Made by a program: the position numbers and the translations under genes. Positions 1 to 8,780 of a DNA stretch of 64,000 nt are shown one piece after another (position 1 is the first letter of the stretch; the number at the start of each line of letters is the position of its first letter). Under the pieces are notes generated by a model, which was given only the letters and a program-made list of their open reading frames with translations, did no database searches and was not told the DNA's origin. The stretch is from Ferribacterium limneticum. GTDB lineage: Bacteria > Pseudomonadota > Gammaproteobacteria > Burkholderiales > Rhodocyclaceae. The DNA is taken from positions 923,501-987,500 of the forward strand of contig NZ_CP075190.1 in NCBI RefSeq assembly GCF_020510585.1, given 5' to 3'.

Positions 1-133
1 ACCGGGTTTGGGCTTGACGGAGCGCACCTTCTGCACCATCAAACAACAAAACGATGAGGCGATGCGGATCGGCGCCACGAACATCAGACTCGATACTGAT
101 CTGTTGGTATGAGGCGATAGGGCTTGCAAACAT
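1..133 (-). CDS. fliS: FliS flagellin chaperone, partial (C-terminus beyond window)
   Basis: Only the first 44 codons are inside the window. The start is ATG at 131-133 on the minus strand. The peptide begins MFASPIASYQQISIES and continues with DPHRLIVLLFDGA, which matches the FliS N-terminus (a YQQ stretch, then a P-H-x-L-I helix). FliS binds the C-terminus of unpolymerised flagellin in the cytoplasm and prevents premature assembly. It lies 64 nt downstream of fliD, the usual fliC-flaG-fliD-fliS order. It was missed by simple ORF calling because it is short and truncated by the window edge. Confidence 0.85.
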   Translation of the reverse strand, partial: MFASPIASYQQISIESDVRGADPHRLIVLLFDGAEGALRQAQTR

Positions 134-197
134 GGGTTAGCGATCGAGTTGAGTGAATGTGTATCTTAACAAGGACGAGGGTAGCAAACGCCAGTCG

Positions 198-1544
198 TTA
201 ACTCGAATTTTGAAGCGCGGCAAGTTGTTGTGTCAGATAGCTACTGGTCGTTTGCATTGAGCTAACCAATTTATCGAGGGCAGTAAATTGGGCGCGGTAG
301 CGTTTCTCGACCAGACTGACCCGGACTTCCAGCGACGCCTGGCTGTCTTTGTAGCGTCTGACCGATGAGTCGAGGCTGCTAATCCGATTTGAAACAGATC
401 CGTCGCTGGAGAGCAGCGCGGTTACTTCTGTACTGAACGATTTTCCGTAAGCATTGAGCGCTTGGACTACATCGGTCGCCGAGGTATTGATTGCCGTGCT
501 CAGCACGTCTGTATCGAGCTTTAACAGGCCAGTCTGTTGAATAGTGACGCCAAGTGCCGAAAGGCTATTCAGCGTGGCGCTTGCGAGTTCAGCAGGAACT
601 GTGGTTCTGGCGCTGCCCAAGCTGTTGAGCACTGAGCGGGTTGCGCTATCGCCAGTGAATGCCTGGCCACTATTGGTCGTTGAGTTGTAGCCACTGTTGC
701 TCTTTATCAGCGTTGCAACCGCATTGTAGCTATCAACGAATGCCTGCACAGCAGACGTGATCTTGGTACTGTCATTTTGTACCGTAACGTTTGATGTGCC
801 CAACTTCATCGCGGTCAAGGTCAGCCCAGCGACGTTCGTAAACGTATTGGTGCTTGAATTGACTTCGATACCGTCGATTTTCATCAAGGCGTCCTGGGCG
901 ACTGTACGATTCAAGCCAGCGGTTGTCGTATCAAAACTGGCTAACGAGGCCTGGCTCCCCGATGCTGTAAGAGTTGATGTCAGCGAAAAATCGTTTCCGG
1001 CACCCGATTCGTTACCCGTCAACACCATGCGCTGCTTGCCGGCTGAGTCGGTAATCACTGTCGCCGTTACACCAATCTTGGCGGTGTTGATAGCGGAGCT
1101 AACGTCCTGCAGGGAGGAGCCTGCCCCCAAGGAAATGGGGCTTGCCGCAACGCCGCCAACCGTAAAAGTGAGGTCGCCCGCGCCAAAAGTGGTGCCGGCG
1201 TCGTACGCGACGGTAAAGCTTTTTTGTGAGCTGGCTAGTTGGGTTACTTCTGTGCCATAACTGCCCACCGCAGCGGTGTATGCAGCGCTGGCGCTGATGA
1301 CGGTTGTGTCGCTGGAGGATGCGCTCAGGGCAGAAAGCCGCGAGGGAAACTGTAGGGTGTCTGCCGCAGTTTGCAGTGCGTCGAGCTTGGACTTTAGTGT
1401 GCCGTAGAGGGAAATCTTGTTGTTGGCCACCGAAATCTTGGTGTCCAGCGTCTTGATTGGCGCTCTCTCGGCTGCAATTATGCTGGTCAGCATGGACTGC
1501 AAGTCCACACCGGTGCCGATTCCCAGAGAACTGGTGGTTGCCAT
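198..1544 (-). CDS. fliD: FliD flagellar filament cap protein
   Basis: 448 aa. The N-terminus (MATTSSLGIGTGVDLQSML) and the region to about residue 100 match FliD_N; a coiled C-terminal region (about 225-440) matches FliD_C and ends in a heptad-like stretch (RVSLVEKRYRAQFTALDKLV). The protein is rich in Ser, Thr and Ala, as is normal for exported axial proteins. FliD forms the pentameric cap that folds flagellin monomers at the filament tip. It starts 23 nt after flaG and is probably in the same transcript as flaG and fliS. Confidence 0.95.
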   Translation of the reverse strand: MATTSSLGIGTGVDLQSMLTSIIAAERAPIKTLDTKISVANNKISLYGTLKSKLDALQTAADTLQFPSRLSALSASSSDTTVISASAAYTAAVGSYGTEVTQLASSQKSFTVAYDAGTTFGAGDLTFTVGGVAASPISLGAGSSLQDVSSAINTAKIGVTATVITDSAGKQRMVLTGNESGAGNDFSLTSTLTASGSQASLASFDTTTAGLNRTVAQDALMKIDGIEVNSSTNTFTNVAGLTLTAMKLGTSNVTVQNDSTKITSAVQAFVDSYNAVATLIKSNSGYNSTTNSGQAFTGDSATRSVLNSLGSARTTVPAELASATLNSLSALGVTIQQTGLLKLDTDVLSTAINTSATDVVQALNAYGKSFSTEVTALLSSDGSVSNRISSLDSSVRRYKDSQASLEVRVSLVEKRYRAQFTALDKLVSSMQTTSSYLTQQLAALQNSS

Positions 1545-1567
1545 CGCGATTTCCCTCTATCTTTTTC

Positions 1568-1948
1568 TTACGCCTTGTCTTTGATCAAAAGACCCTGCAG
1601 CTTGTCCAATGCCTGAGCGATCGCCACGGCTTCTTCTGATGGGAATTGCCGAATGACCTGCTTGGTCTGGATATCCATGATCTTAACAATTTGAGAGCCA
1701 GATGCGTCGTCAATGGAAAAACTGAGTTCAGATTGCCTTGAGGATACGAACTCGGCAATCTTTTCCACCGCTTGCTTGACATCAAGCTTGTCTGGCGCCT
1801 TTTGAGTTTGACTCTCGGGGGCCAGAGAAGGCGTTGTGGCTTCTGGAGTCTTGGGCTGAGCCCCTGGCTGGCGTGCCACCGTCGTAGCAACCTCCGGCAA
1901 GGGGGCGCGCGGCGGTGAGCTTGCGTTACTGATCATATCGATGTTCAT
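1568..1948 (-). CDS. flaG: FlaG family protein
   Basis: 126 aa. A Pro/Ala/Thr-rich, probably disordered N-terminal half (about residues 8-55) precedes a compact FlaG domain (about 55-125) with the typical ELSFSIDD...IVKIMDIQTKQVIRQFPSEE pattern. FlaG proteins influence filament length; the mechanism is not settled. It lies between fliC and fliD, which is diagnostic. Confidence 0.9.
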   Translation of the reverse strand: MNIDMISNASSPPRAPLPEVATTVARQPGAQPKTPEATTPSLAPESQTQKAPDKLDVKQAVEKIAEFVSSRQSELSFSIDDASGSQIVKIMDIQTKQVIRQFPSEEAVAIAQALDKLQGLLIKDKA

Positions 1949-2026
1949 TTTCTGCTCCTAACGAGAAAGGTGCAGCGGCCTTAGTCAAGCCACCGCACCT
2001 TTTTTCGAGATTGAGGCAGCAGCCTA

Positions 2027-2701
2027 TTAACGCAACAGGGTCAGCACGTTTTGCGGGATGGCATTTGCCTGAGCGACCATCGCGGTACCTGCTTGCTGGA
2101 GAATCTGGAAGCGCGACAGGCGCGAGGTTTCTTCGGCGAAGTCGGCGTCCATGATGCGGCTTCTTGCTGCTTGCTGGTTCTCATAGCTGACCTGCTTGGA
2201 CTGAATGGCAAACTCGGCGTTGTTCATGGTCGCGCCTTGGGTGGTGCGTGCCGTTGATACGCTGGTCAGCGTGGTCGCGTCTGCTGCAGAGGTTACCGAG
2301 ATGGCAGTGAAGGTCGTTCCGCCAAACTTTCCGATCGCAGTGTTGGCATCCGCCTGAATGGTGCTGGCTTGGGTAACGAGCAGGCCGATTTCTGTACCCC
2401 CTCCGCCCATTTTGGTCAGTTCCATAATGCGGGTGACGATGTCACCGACAACTGACAGTGCGCCGTCCGCAATTTGCGCAGAAGAGATTTTGTCGCCTTC
2501 TTGGCGCATTTCAATTTGGGTAATGCGGGATGCCGCTTCAATTTGCATCCCCGATGCCAGACCGGTTGCATCATCGCGGGCAGAGTTGACGCGCAGGCCG
2601 GAAGAAAGACGCTCAAGCGCGCTACGCAAACCAAGACTATTTTTGTTCAGGTTGGTTTGAGCATTCAGTGAGTAGGTGTTGGTGTTGATTGTCGATGCCA
2701 T
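2027..2701 (-). CDS. fliC: Flagellin, short form lacking most of the variable domain
   Basis: 224 aa, ending in VLTLLR. The N-terminal D0/D1 helix (INTNTYSLNAQTNLNK..., then LERLSSGLRVNSARDDATGLA) and the C-terminal helix (FAEETSRLSRFQILQQAGTAMVAQANAIPQNVLTLLR region) are intact. Only about 50 residues lie between them, so the D2/D3 surface domains are essentially absent; many flagellins have 270-500 aa. The gene is preceded by a clear RBS (AGGAGA) and a sigma-28-like promoter. It is exported by the flagellar type III system. The adjacent glycosyltransferase suggests glycosylation, which is inference. Confidence 0.93.
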   Translation of the reverse strand: MASTINTNTYSLNAQTNLNKNSLGLRSALERLSSGLRVNSARDDATGLASGMQIEAASRITQIEMRQEGDKISSAQIADGALSVVGDIVTRIMELTKMGGGGTEIGLLVTQASTIQADANTAIGKFGGTTFTAISVTSAADATTLTSVSTARTTQGATMNNAEFAIQSKQVSYENQQAARSRIMDADFAEETSRLSRFQILQQAGTAMVAQANAIPQNVLTLLR

Positions 2702-2798
2702 GATATTTCTCCTGGTTTGGTTTTCATTTGGTGCGGTTACTCACGTTTTCCGTTTTCTGTCGCACCGGTGTTACTTAATTCGTTTGCTGACGAGTTCA

Positions 2799-2825
2799 CT
2801 TACGACATCTCTAGTGCAAACTTTA
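2799..2825 (-). promoter_or_regulatory. Sigma-28 (FliA)-like promoter of fliC
   Basis: Read on the minus strand there is a perfect TAAAGTTT -35 box (2818-2825), an 11-nt spacer, and GTCGTAAG (2799-2806), which matches 4 of 8 positions of GCCGATAA. The 11-nt spacing is exactly that of flagellin-class promoters. It lies about 100 nt upstream of the fliC start and separates fliC transcription from the glycosyltransferase operon upstream. Confidence 0.6.
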
Positions 2826-2847
2826 GGTAAATATTTGAGCAATTGCA

Positions 2848-5800
2848 TTAGCCAGGTAAATGCGCCTCCAGCCACTCCTCAAGATGGTTCTCTAGGAGAT
2901 AGCCGTCAAGAACCCAGCACCGCATGGCATCACCCTCGCGTTCCCGTGCATCCGGATCATGGATGCGTGCGTGGAGCGCCTCGGTCCACTCCGCTACCGA
3001 GTTGTTTACGCGGCATGCAGGGCTGTTTCGATAGGGCTCGATGTCAGTACAGACAACGGGAATTCCCAGAACCCCGTAGTCAAGCAGACGAAGATTACTT
3101 TTCCCTCTATTGAAGGATGTCTCGGCCAGAGGGGCGACAGCAATGTCCAAATTTAGTGACGCAAGGTAGGCCGGGTATTCGGAGAATTTCACTTGTGCAT
3201 GATATTCCGCAAGGAGGGGGCGAATCTCATCTGGGCACATGCCGAAGAAAATCCAGTCTGCCTCGTCTCGTGTTTGTTCGATAATCGTCTTAAGGAGCAA
3301 TAGATCGCCCTGGTGCGTAGTTCCACCGGCCCACCCAATTCGTGGCTTGGTGCCCGTGCGTCTTAGACTGCGAAGAGGGAGCCAGTGTGCTTGCTCGAGA
3401 CGATTGGGAACAACCTGAATATCGGATATGAAGCCACGATATGCGTCTGCCAGGTAGTCGGTCGACACAACCAGGCGGTCGCAGCGTCGCAAAGCGTACT
3501 GCAGGCGGGCGCGTGCATTCGCTGCAATGTCCTTGCGAAATGGGTTGGTTGCATCCATGTCGGTGATCAGATCGTCCAGCGCATAAACGGTGAACGGCCG
3601 GCATCCCGAAGCATCCCATTCCTGAAGCGCAGCCAAGGCAGCTGTGATGGTGTAGTTTTGAACGATTATGCTATCAGGGTTCAGGCGGATAACCTCGGCT
3701 ATTGAGTGGAATCGCGGCTCCCCATTTATTCGCTGTCTCCACATGCATTCACTAGCCATTCCAGCCTTGCTGAGCGCGCTTAAAGGTGCGGTGACGCGAT
3801 AGTCGCCTTGGCCATTAGGAAGGGGGTGAGCAAGAATACGAGGAAGGTTGGATGGTATGGTTCGCCAACGCGCGCGAAACTCAAGCTCAGGTTCAGGAGT
3901 GCTTGTCGCAAGGGATAAGGCTGGGTTCCAGAAGGGGTCTACAGCCGCCTCTGGATACCAGCGTTCGAAAAACACCTGTTTCGCGTGTGTTTCGGAAATC
4001 ATCTGTGTTGCAACATGACTCGGGTCAATATCGAACACCGCTTCTTTGGGATCACTGCTGACGATATTGGAAAGAGGTTGATATATCAATCGTTCGCCAT
4101 TCCTGCGAATCTTCAAGCAAAGGTCTGCTTCAGCAAGGTAGTTGCCCAGGTCGGCTTCATCCATGCCTCCTGATTTGAGATAACTTTCTTTGCGAATCAG
4201 CATGCAGGCTGCTGGCAGGGTGCTTACATCGCGTGCAACATGGATGCAGTCCAGATAACCCAGATCCTCTCCGAGTTTTGTTTTTCCTTGATACGGGGCG
4301 CCGACGATGCCATTCAGGCCGAGAACGCTTCCCGCGTTTTCGATCATGGCGCTGCCGGGTTGGATCATTCGAGGAGAAACGCCGCCAACGCCGGGTTGGG
4401 CTCCGGCTCGAACCAGTTCCTCCAGCCATTTTTCCTGAATAACTACAGTTTCCTCTTTCAGGAATAAAAAGAAGTCACAGGATGAAGCCATTGCCGCTGC
4501 ATTGCAGCGTGTTGCGTAGTTGCCGTCGATTTCTGTCCGGACAATACGGATTCTTGGTTCGTCGGTTTGTTCAGTGTTGTTTAACCAGATGTCGAGATCT
4601 GGTGCCCCCAGTAAGTTCGTCAGGGCTATGATGATCTCGAAATTTGGGTATTCGGTTTTTTCAATGATGCTGGAAATGCATCGAGAAAGGAGATCGAGTT
4701 GGCCGATGGATAGGATGATTATCGATATGCTCGGTGCGTGCTTTAGTGGATAGCGAATGCACCAGCTTTGACCTGTGGCAGGAACAATTTCGCTGTCTAT
4801 GCCCTTTTCTTGCTGATCTTCAACCAGCGCGAACATGCAGGATTCAGTATCGCTAGGAAAAGAGTCGGGGTATGAAATCAAGATATCTGGGATGTGCTTT
4901 ATGGTCTCCCAGCCAAATCTGTCGGCAATGCGGAGTAGTTGAGAAAACCACGGACTGCCGTTTCGAAGGCTGGCGCCTCCGGTGGCTATCCAGACGTCAT
5001 TGCGGACGCAGATTGGTCCAGCAAGGTCTGCAGACTGCAGGGCGGCAGGATTGACGCCCGGTTTGAATCTTGGTGATTTTTGCTGACCGGATTCAGCGTA
5101 TATATCGTCATCGACAAACACAGCTTTGATTGTCTTTTGGTCGATGACCATTAATGCATCAAATAAGCTTGCGTCAATCTTGCTGCCGCAGGGGATTTCG
5201 AGTACCCAGTCGCAGCCTAGACGCTCGACCGTTTGGTCTATTCCTGTCTTAATTGCTTGAGTATCAGTGGCGTGTAGCCAGTGGATGCAGTCGATGCCGC
5301 AAATCTCCTCCGGTGCTTCAATGTCGGAAACCACGACTAACTGCCAACAGGCTGGAGCGTACTCCGCCAAGCTGTCAATTGTTGATGCGAAATGCATGAA
5401 CTGCTGGCTCGATGCGCGGCAGATGATTGTCAGCAAATTGCCTTGCGAGATGGCAGGAGTTTTTGGACTTGGCTGCGTCGAGCGCACAAGCTTCCGATTT
5501 TCGAGCCAGGTATCGTAAGGGTAGCTTTGGGTTTGGCTCTCCATGGGAGACCACGGTGAAGAGTGTTCGGCACTGGCGTTCCGCTTCTCGTCTGCAGTAA
5601 TCGCAAATCTTTCAGGGGCGGAAACTTCTGTGGCCGAAGTCATTAGTTCGTCGAAGAATTCCCTGAGGCGGTGGGATAGACTCACGCCGCTCTGGTCCAC
5701 TTGGAAATGGCCCATGAGGTCGACAAAGAGGGATATGACGTCCTCTGTGAGGATTGGATTGTCCGAGTAGGGGGGGGAAATATGTTCCAGCAGGCGGGCT

Positions 5801-6753
5801 CTCAGGCGTGAGTCTGTGATGTTGCCCAGAGTCTTGTTTTTTTGCGCTGCGTTACGGAATTTTTTTATGAATTGCTGGGAATAAATATGACGAAATACTT
5901 TCTGTCCACACGCGAACCGTTCTTCGGTATTCGGCAGGGGGGAGAGTTTTCCCATGAGAAACAACGCACACTGGATTGCACTGCATAAATCCATGAAATC
6001 CAAGGCGGGGAATGCCAGGCCTGCATCCCTGCAGAGCAAGTTGTAGAAGCGCTGAGTCGGGTTTCCTTGATTGGACCCATGGGCAGGGTAGTGAATGAAG
6101 TAACTTGTTGCAGGGACTCTGAGGAAATCCCCGACGGCCAATCGGTTAAGCTCCCACAGGTTCTCCGCCATTGTCAGACCATGGAGAGGCGTCATTTTCT
6201 GGAAATCTACCGCGGCCTGAATAGCGCTCCTCTTCGAGGCGCTGTACATGGTAACTCGAGCGATCACAGCATCCCACTTTGTCAGGCGCTGCATCATGGT
6301 CGTGCCAGTCATCGATGGCTGGCTGATCTCAAAGGGCCTGCCGTCGCCAAAATCCACGAAAGCAGTCCCGGTTTCGCAGCAACTTGCGCTTGGATTTTGT
6401 TTCAAGGTTTCCAGCGCATTTGGGTAGTAGCAGGAGGTCATCCAGTCGTCATCGCCGGTAACCGCGACATATTCGACATCCTTGCACCAGTCAAGCAAGA
6501 AACAAAGATTATCTGTTGCTCCAATGTTTTTGGTGTGGCTGACTGAAATAATGTTGTTGTTGATCTCGCTTATTTTTCTAAGAAATTCCTTTTTTTCTTT
6601 GTTTTCGCTGTTGTCGCCAATCAGAACGGCTACCTCCTCATTTGCTGTACCAATGGTTGAGGCGATGAGACCGCGGGTGTTTGCATTCCAGCGAACGCTT
6701 GGAATCAGGACGGCTAATTTTATTGATTTATTTAAATCTGGCGGTGATGACAT
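2848..6753 (-). CDS. Very large multi-domain glycosyltransferase (GT2-type plus GT-B module)
   Basis: 1301 aa with at least three recognisable parts. Residues ~10-130 look like a GT-A fold (LAVLIPSVRW... with a GDDDW DxD-type motif). A second GT-A-like segment lies around 430-640 (AVFVDDDIYAES). A clear GT2 module starts at about 676 (SISIIILSIGQLDLLSRCISS). A GT-B/GT4-like module runs from about 972 (ILAHPLPNGQGDYRV) to the end with IGWAGGTTHQGD and a C-terminal KSNLRLLDYGVLGIPVV nucleotide-sugar loop. It is the last gene of the sugar operon and lies directly upstream of fliC. A role in flagellin or surface glycan assembly is inferred from context. Confidence 0.85.
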   Translation of the reverse strand: MSSPPDLNKSIKLAVLIPSVRWNANTRGLIASTIGTANEEVAVLIGDNSENKEKKEFLRKISEINNNIISVSHTKNIGATDNLCFLLDWCKDVEYVAVTGDDDWMTSCYYPNALETLKQNPSASCCETGTAFVDFGDGRPFEISQPSMTGTTMMQRLTKWDAVIARVTMYSASKRSAIQAAVDFQKMTPLHGLTMAENLWELNRLAVGDFLRVPATSYFIHYPAHGSNQGNPTQRFYNLLCRDAGLAFPALDFMDLCSAIQCALFLMGKLSPLPNTEERFACGQKVFRHIYSQQFIKKFRNAAQKNKTLGNITDSRLRARLLEHISPPYSDNPILTEDVISLFVDLMGHFQVDQSGVSLSHRLREFFDELMTSATEVSAPERFAITADEKRNASAEHSSPWSPMESQTQSYPYDTWLENRKLVRSTQPSPKTPAISQGNLLTIICRASSQQFMHFASTIDSLAEYAPACWQLVVVSDIEAPEEICGIDCIHWLHATDTQAIKTGIDQTVERLGCDWVLEIPCGSKIDASLFDALMVIDQKTIKAVFVDDDIYAESGQQKSPRFKPGVNPAALQSADLAGPICVRNDVWIATGGASLRNGSPWFSQLLRIADRFGWETIKHIPDILISYPDSFPSDTESCMFALVEDQQEKGIDSEIVPATGQSWCIRYPLKHAPSISIIILSIGQLDLLSRCISSIIEKTEYPNFEIIIALTNLLGAPDLDIWLNNTEQTDEPRIRIVRTEIDGNYATRCNAAAMASSCDFFLFLKEETVVIQEKWLEELVRAGAQPGVGGVSPRMIQPGSAMIENAGSVLGLNGIVGAPYQGKTKLGEDLGYLDCIHVARDVSTLPAACMLIRKESYLKSGGMDEADLGNYLAEADLCLKIRRNGERLIYQPLSNIVSSDPKEAVFDIDPSHVATQMISETHAKQVFFERWYPEAAVDPFWNPALSLATSTPEPELEFRARWRTIPSNLPRILAHPLPNGQGDYRVTAPLSALSKAGMASECMWRQRINGEPRFHSIAEVIRLNPDSIIVQNYTITAALAALQEWDASGCRPFTVYALDDLITDMDATNPFRKDIAANARARLQYALRRCDRLVVSTDYLADAYRGFISDIQVVPNRLEQAHWLPLRSLRRTGTKPRIGWAGGTTHQGDLLLLKTIIEQTRDEADWIFFGMCPDEIRPLLAEYHAQVKFSEYPAYLASLNLDIAVAPLAETSFNRGKSNLRLLDYGVLGIPVVCTDIEPYRNSPACRVNNSVAEWTEALHARIHDPDAREREGDAMRCWVLDGYLLENHLEEWLEAHLPG

Positions 6754-6813
6754 TTTTAATGTTCTCGTGGTAGAGAAGTAATTTATCGAGCGTAAGTAGC
6801 TGTTTTATAACTC

Positions 6814-7608
6814 TCAAACTCTTTTCAAATAACCACTTGGTGAGCCTGTCAGGAGAATTTTGTTCTCTGTCATTTGGTCGACTCCAAATTTTAGTAGCTG
6901 ACCATCCTCTCCTCGTTGGGGGGAGGCATCTAGGCGCCGAAGATATTCGAAAACAGCACTCTTCGGGCTATTCCCTTTGCCCCAGGGGCGATGAGAGGTC
7001 ATGCTCTCGGGCGCATCCTCAATAATGGTATCGCCCACCATGCAGTAGCAACCGGAGGAAACCAGGGGGGCATAGGCTTCCAGTTCGGCAAGTACGTGTT
7101 CATGGGTATGGTTGCTATCCAGACAGAGCATTACGCGCTGGTGGCGGGCAGCGATGCGGCGCACTTCCGAGACAATTCCTGCCTCAATGCTGGAGCCTTC
7201 GATTAGGGTGATTTTCTTTGCCAAGGGGTGTTCACTCAATGCTTTCCGGTTGTGAGGGCGGATTTCGATGTCTACGCCGACCACCTCGGCCTTATCGATT
7301 TGGCCGAAGGATTCGAGAAGAGTAAGCATGGAGGCGCTGAAGACCAGAGAGCCACCCCAGGCTACGCCAGTTTCGATAATCAGATCTGGCTTGGTCTGCC
7401 AGATGATTTCCTGCATAGCCTGGATATCCTGGGGGATTTGGATGATTGGGATGCCTAGCCAGTGGAAGTTATAAACATAATCGGCTTTGCCGATACCGAT
7501 TTGGTTGAAGAAGCCACTCGTAGCTTCTTGAAGGGCCGGGGACTCCCGGTATCGGCTGACGCGTGCGTCGATATCGTCTTGAAATTGCTGGTGCGGAGAT
7601 TTTCCCAT
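6814..7608 (-). CDS. CmcI/cephalosporin hydroxylase-family protein (putative sugar O-methyltransferase)
   Basis: 264 aa. The core pattern LIIETGVAWGGSLVFSASM followed by VVGVDIEIRPHNRKALSEHP and MLCLDSNHTHEHVLAELEAYAPLV is that of the CmcI family, which has a SAM-binding Rossmann fold. Members include sugar O-methyltransferases of glycolipid pathways; despite the family name, hydroxylase activity is not implied. Like its neighbours it is encoded on the minus strand in the sugar cluster, about 50 nt after the FkbM gene. The substrate is unknown; a deoxysugar hydroxyl is a reasonable guess. Confidence 0.8.
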   Translation of the reverse strand: MGKSPHQQFQDDIDARVSRYRESPALQEATSGFFNQIGIGKADYVYNFHWLGIPIIQIPQDIQAMQEIIWQTKPDLIIETGVAWGGSLVFSASMLTLLESFGQIDKAEVVGVDIEIRPHNRKALSEHPLAKKITLIEGSSIEAGIVSEVRRIAARHQRVMLCLDSNHTHEHVLAELEAYAPLVSSGCYCMVGDTIIEDAPESMTSHRPWGKGNSPKSAVFEYLRRLDASPQRGEDGQLLKFGVDQMTENKILLTGSPSGYLKRV

Positions 7609-7660
7609 GATCTTGATTCCTTGCCCGAGATGGTGGTTGGCTTTTTTAGTCGAGGTGGTG

Positions 7661-8770
7661 TCAGTTTATCCACGCGTAAAGCACGAAATCGCCGAAGATC
7701 GGCGCATGCTGGCGCAGGCTGAATTTGTATTCGGGGACGAGGTCACGGATATATTCGGCCACTTCGTGGAGATCACTGGGATAGTGATAAACGCAAATGG
7801 CAAGTCTGGGCCGATGGCGCAGAATGGTTTCCCGAGCTCCGCGCAGCAGGTCCATTTCCATCCCTTCCACATCGGCCTTGAGGAGCGTCACTTGCTGCCC
7901 ACCTAGATAGCTGTCTAAGCTGAATACTTCCGAAAAATTGCCGCCGGTGATTCCTGTCTCTGGAGGCACGGAGGCAAGGCCGTGCCGCAGTGGGAAATCA
8001 TTCTCGAAGGTGCATGCCATGCGGCCCCGCTCCGAGGACAGGCCCGCATTCACGAGGGAAACGGAACCAGGGTTGAAGGCCCATTCTCCGGCAAGCCGCT
8101 CCAGTCGCTGTTCCATGGCGGCAAACTGGCGTTTGCCGGGTTCGAAGGCGTAAATGTGGCGGAAAGTGCCGAGGTTTTCCCAGATGAAGCGTTCCACGGT
8201 GTCGCCGACAAAAGCACCCGCATCCACGAAAACCTCGTCAAAGTTGCCGCTAAATTCGGGTAGGCAGAAATACATGTCCTTCACCATGACTGCACGACAG
8301 TGTCGAGTGGAGCCGGACAACATGGCTAACAACAGGGCGTTGAAGGTTTCGATGGATTTAGTATCTGAAAAGTACTGATCTCGCACCGCCGCCAGGTGTG
8401 CGTAATTTCTTACGACGAAATAGCCGTCGAAGGACATGGCGAGGCGGCCTGGAGCTGTCATGTCGGCTGTCACTTGTTGTACCGCGTGGCGGGCGGCGAT
8501 GAGTAGGGTTTTTACGCCGGCAGCTTCTTTCGACTCGGGGGCGACTACGGTTACACCATTGATCTGGCGGCCCTGCTTGGCCGGATCACGGTCGATAAAA
8601 CAACTGATTTTCGCACCTAGAGACTCTAGGTAGCGGTGTGCCCAGGTACCGACGAAACCGGCGCCGTAAATGCCTATGCCATTGGCAAATTGGCTTTCAA
8701 TGCCCCCCGCCAAGGGGGTCTGGGCGGTCACAAGTTCAGCGATCCGGCTGGATTGATAGATGGGATTCAT
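7661..8770 (-). CDS. FkbM-family methyltransferase with N-terminal PglD-like nucleotide-binding segment
   Basis: 369 aa from the ATG at 8770, 10 nt after the upstream stop; an in-frame TTG at 8794 would add 8 residues. Residues ~35-90 contain GIGIYGAGFVGTWAHRYL and CFIDRDPAKQG, a Rossmann-like segment. The FkbM domain follows (EVFVDAGAFVGDTVERFIWE, IYAFEPGKRQFAAME, LLKADVEGMEMDLLRGA). FkbM enzymes are SAM-dependent O-methyltransferases of sugars and polyketides. A second protein of the same architecture is encoded at 11012-12295. The substrate is unknown. Confidence 0.82.
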   Translation of the reverse strand: MNPIYQSSRIAELVTAQTPLAGGIESQFANGIGIYGAGFVGTWAHRYLESLGAKISCFIDRDPAKQGRQINGVTVVAPESKEAAGVKTLLIAARHAVQQVTADMTAPGRLAMSFDGYFVVRNYAHLAAVRDQYFSDTKSIETFNALLLAMLSGSTRHCRAVMVKDMYFCLPEFSGNFDEVFVDAGAFVGDTVERFIWENLGTFRHIYAFEPGKRQFAAMEQRLERLAGEWAFNPGSVSLVNAGLSSERGRMACTFENDFPLRHGLASVPPETGITGGNFSEVFSLDSYLGGQQVTLLKADVEGMEMDLLRGARETILRHRPRLAICVYHYPSDLHEVAEYIRDLVPEYKFSLRQHAPIFGDFVLYAWIN

Positions 8771-8780
8771 GGCGTGAGGG

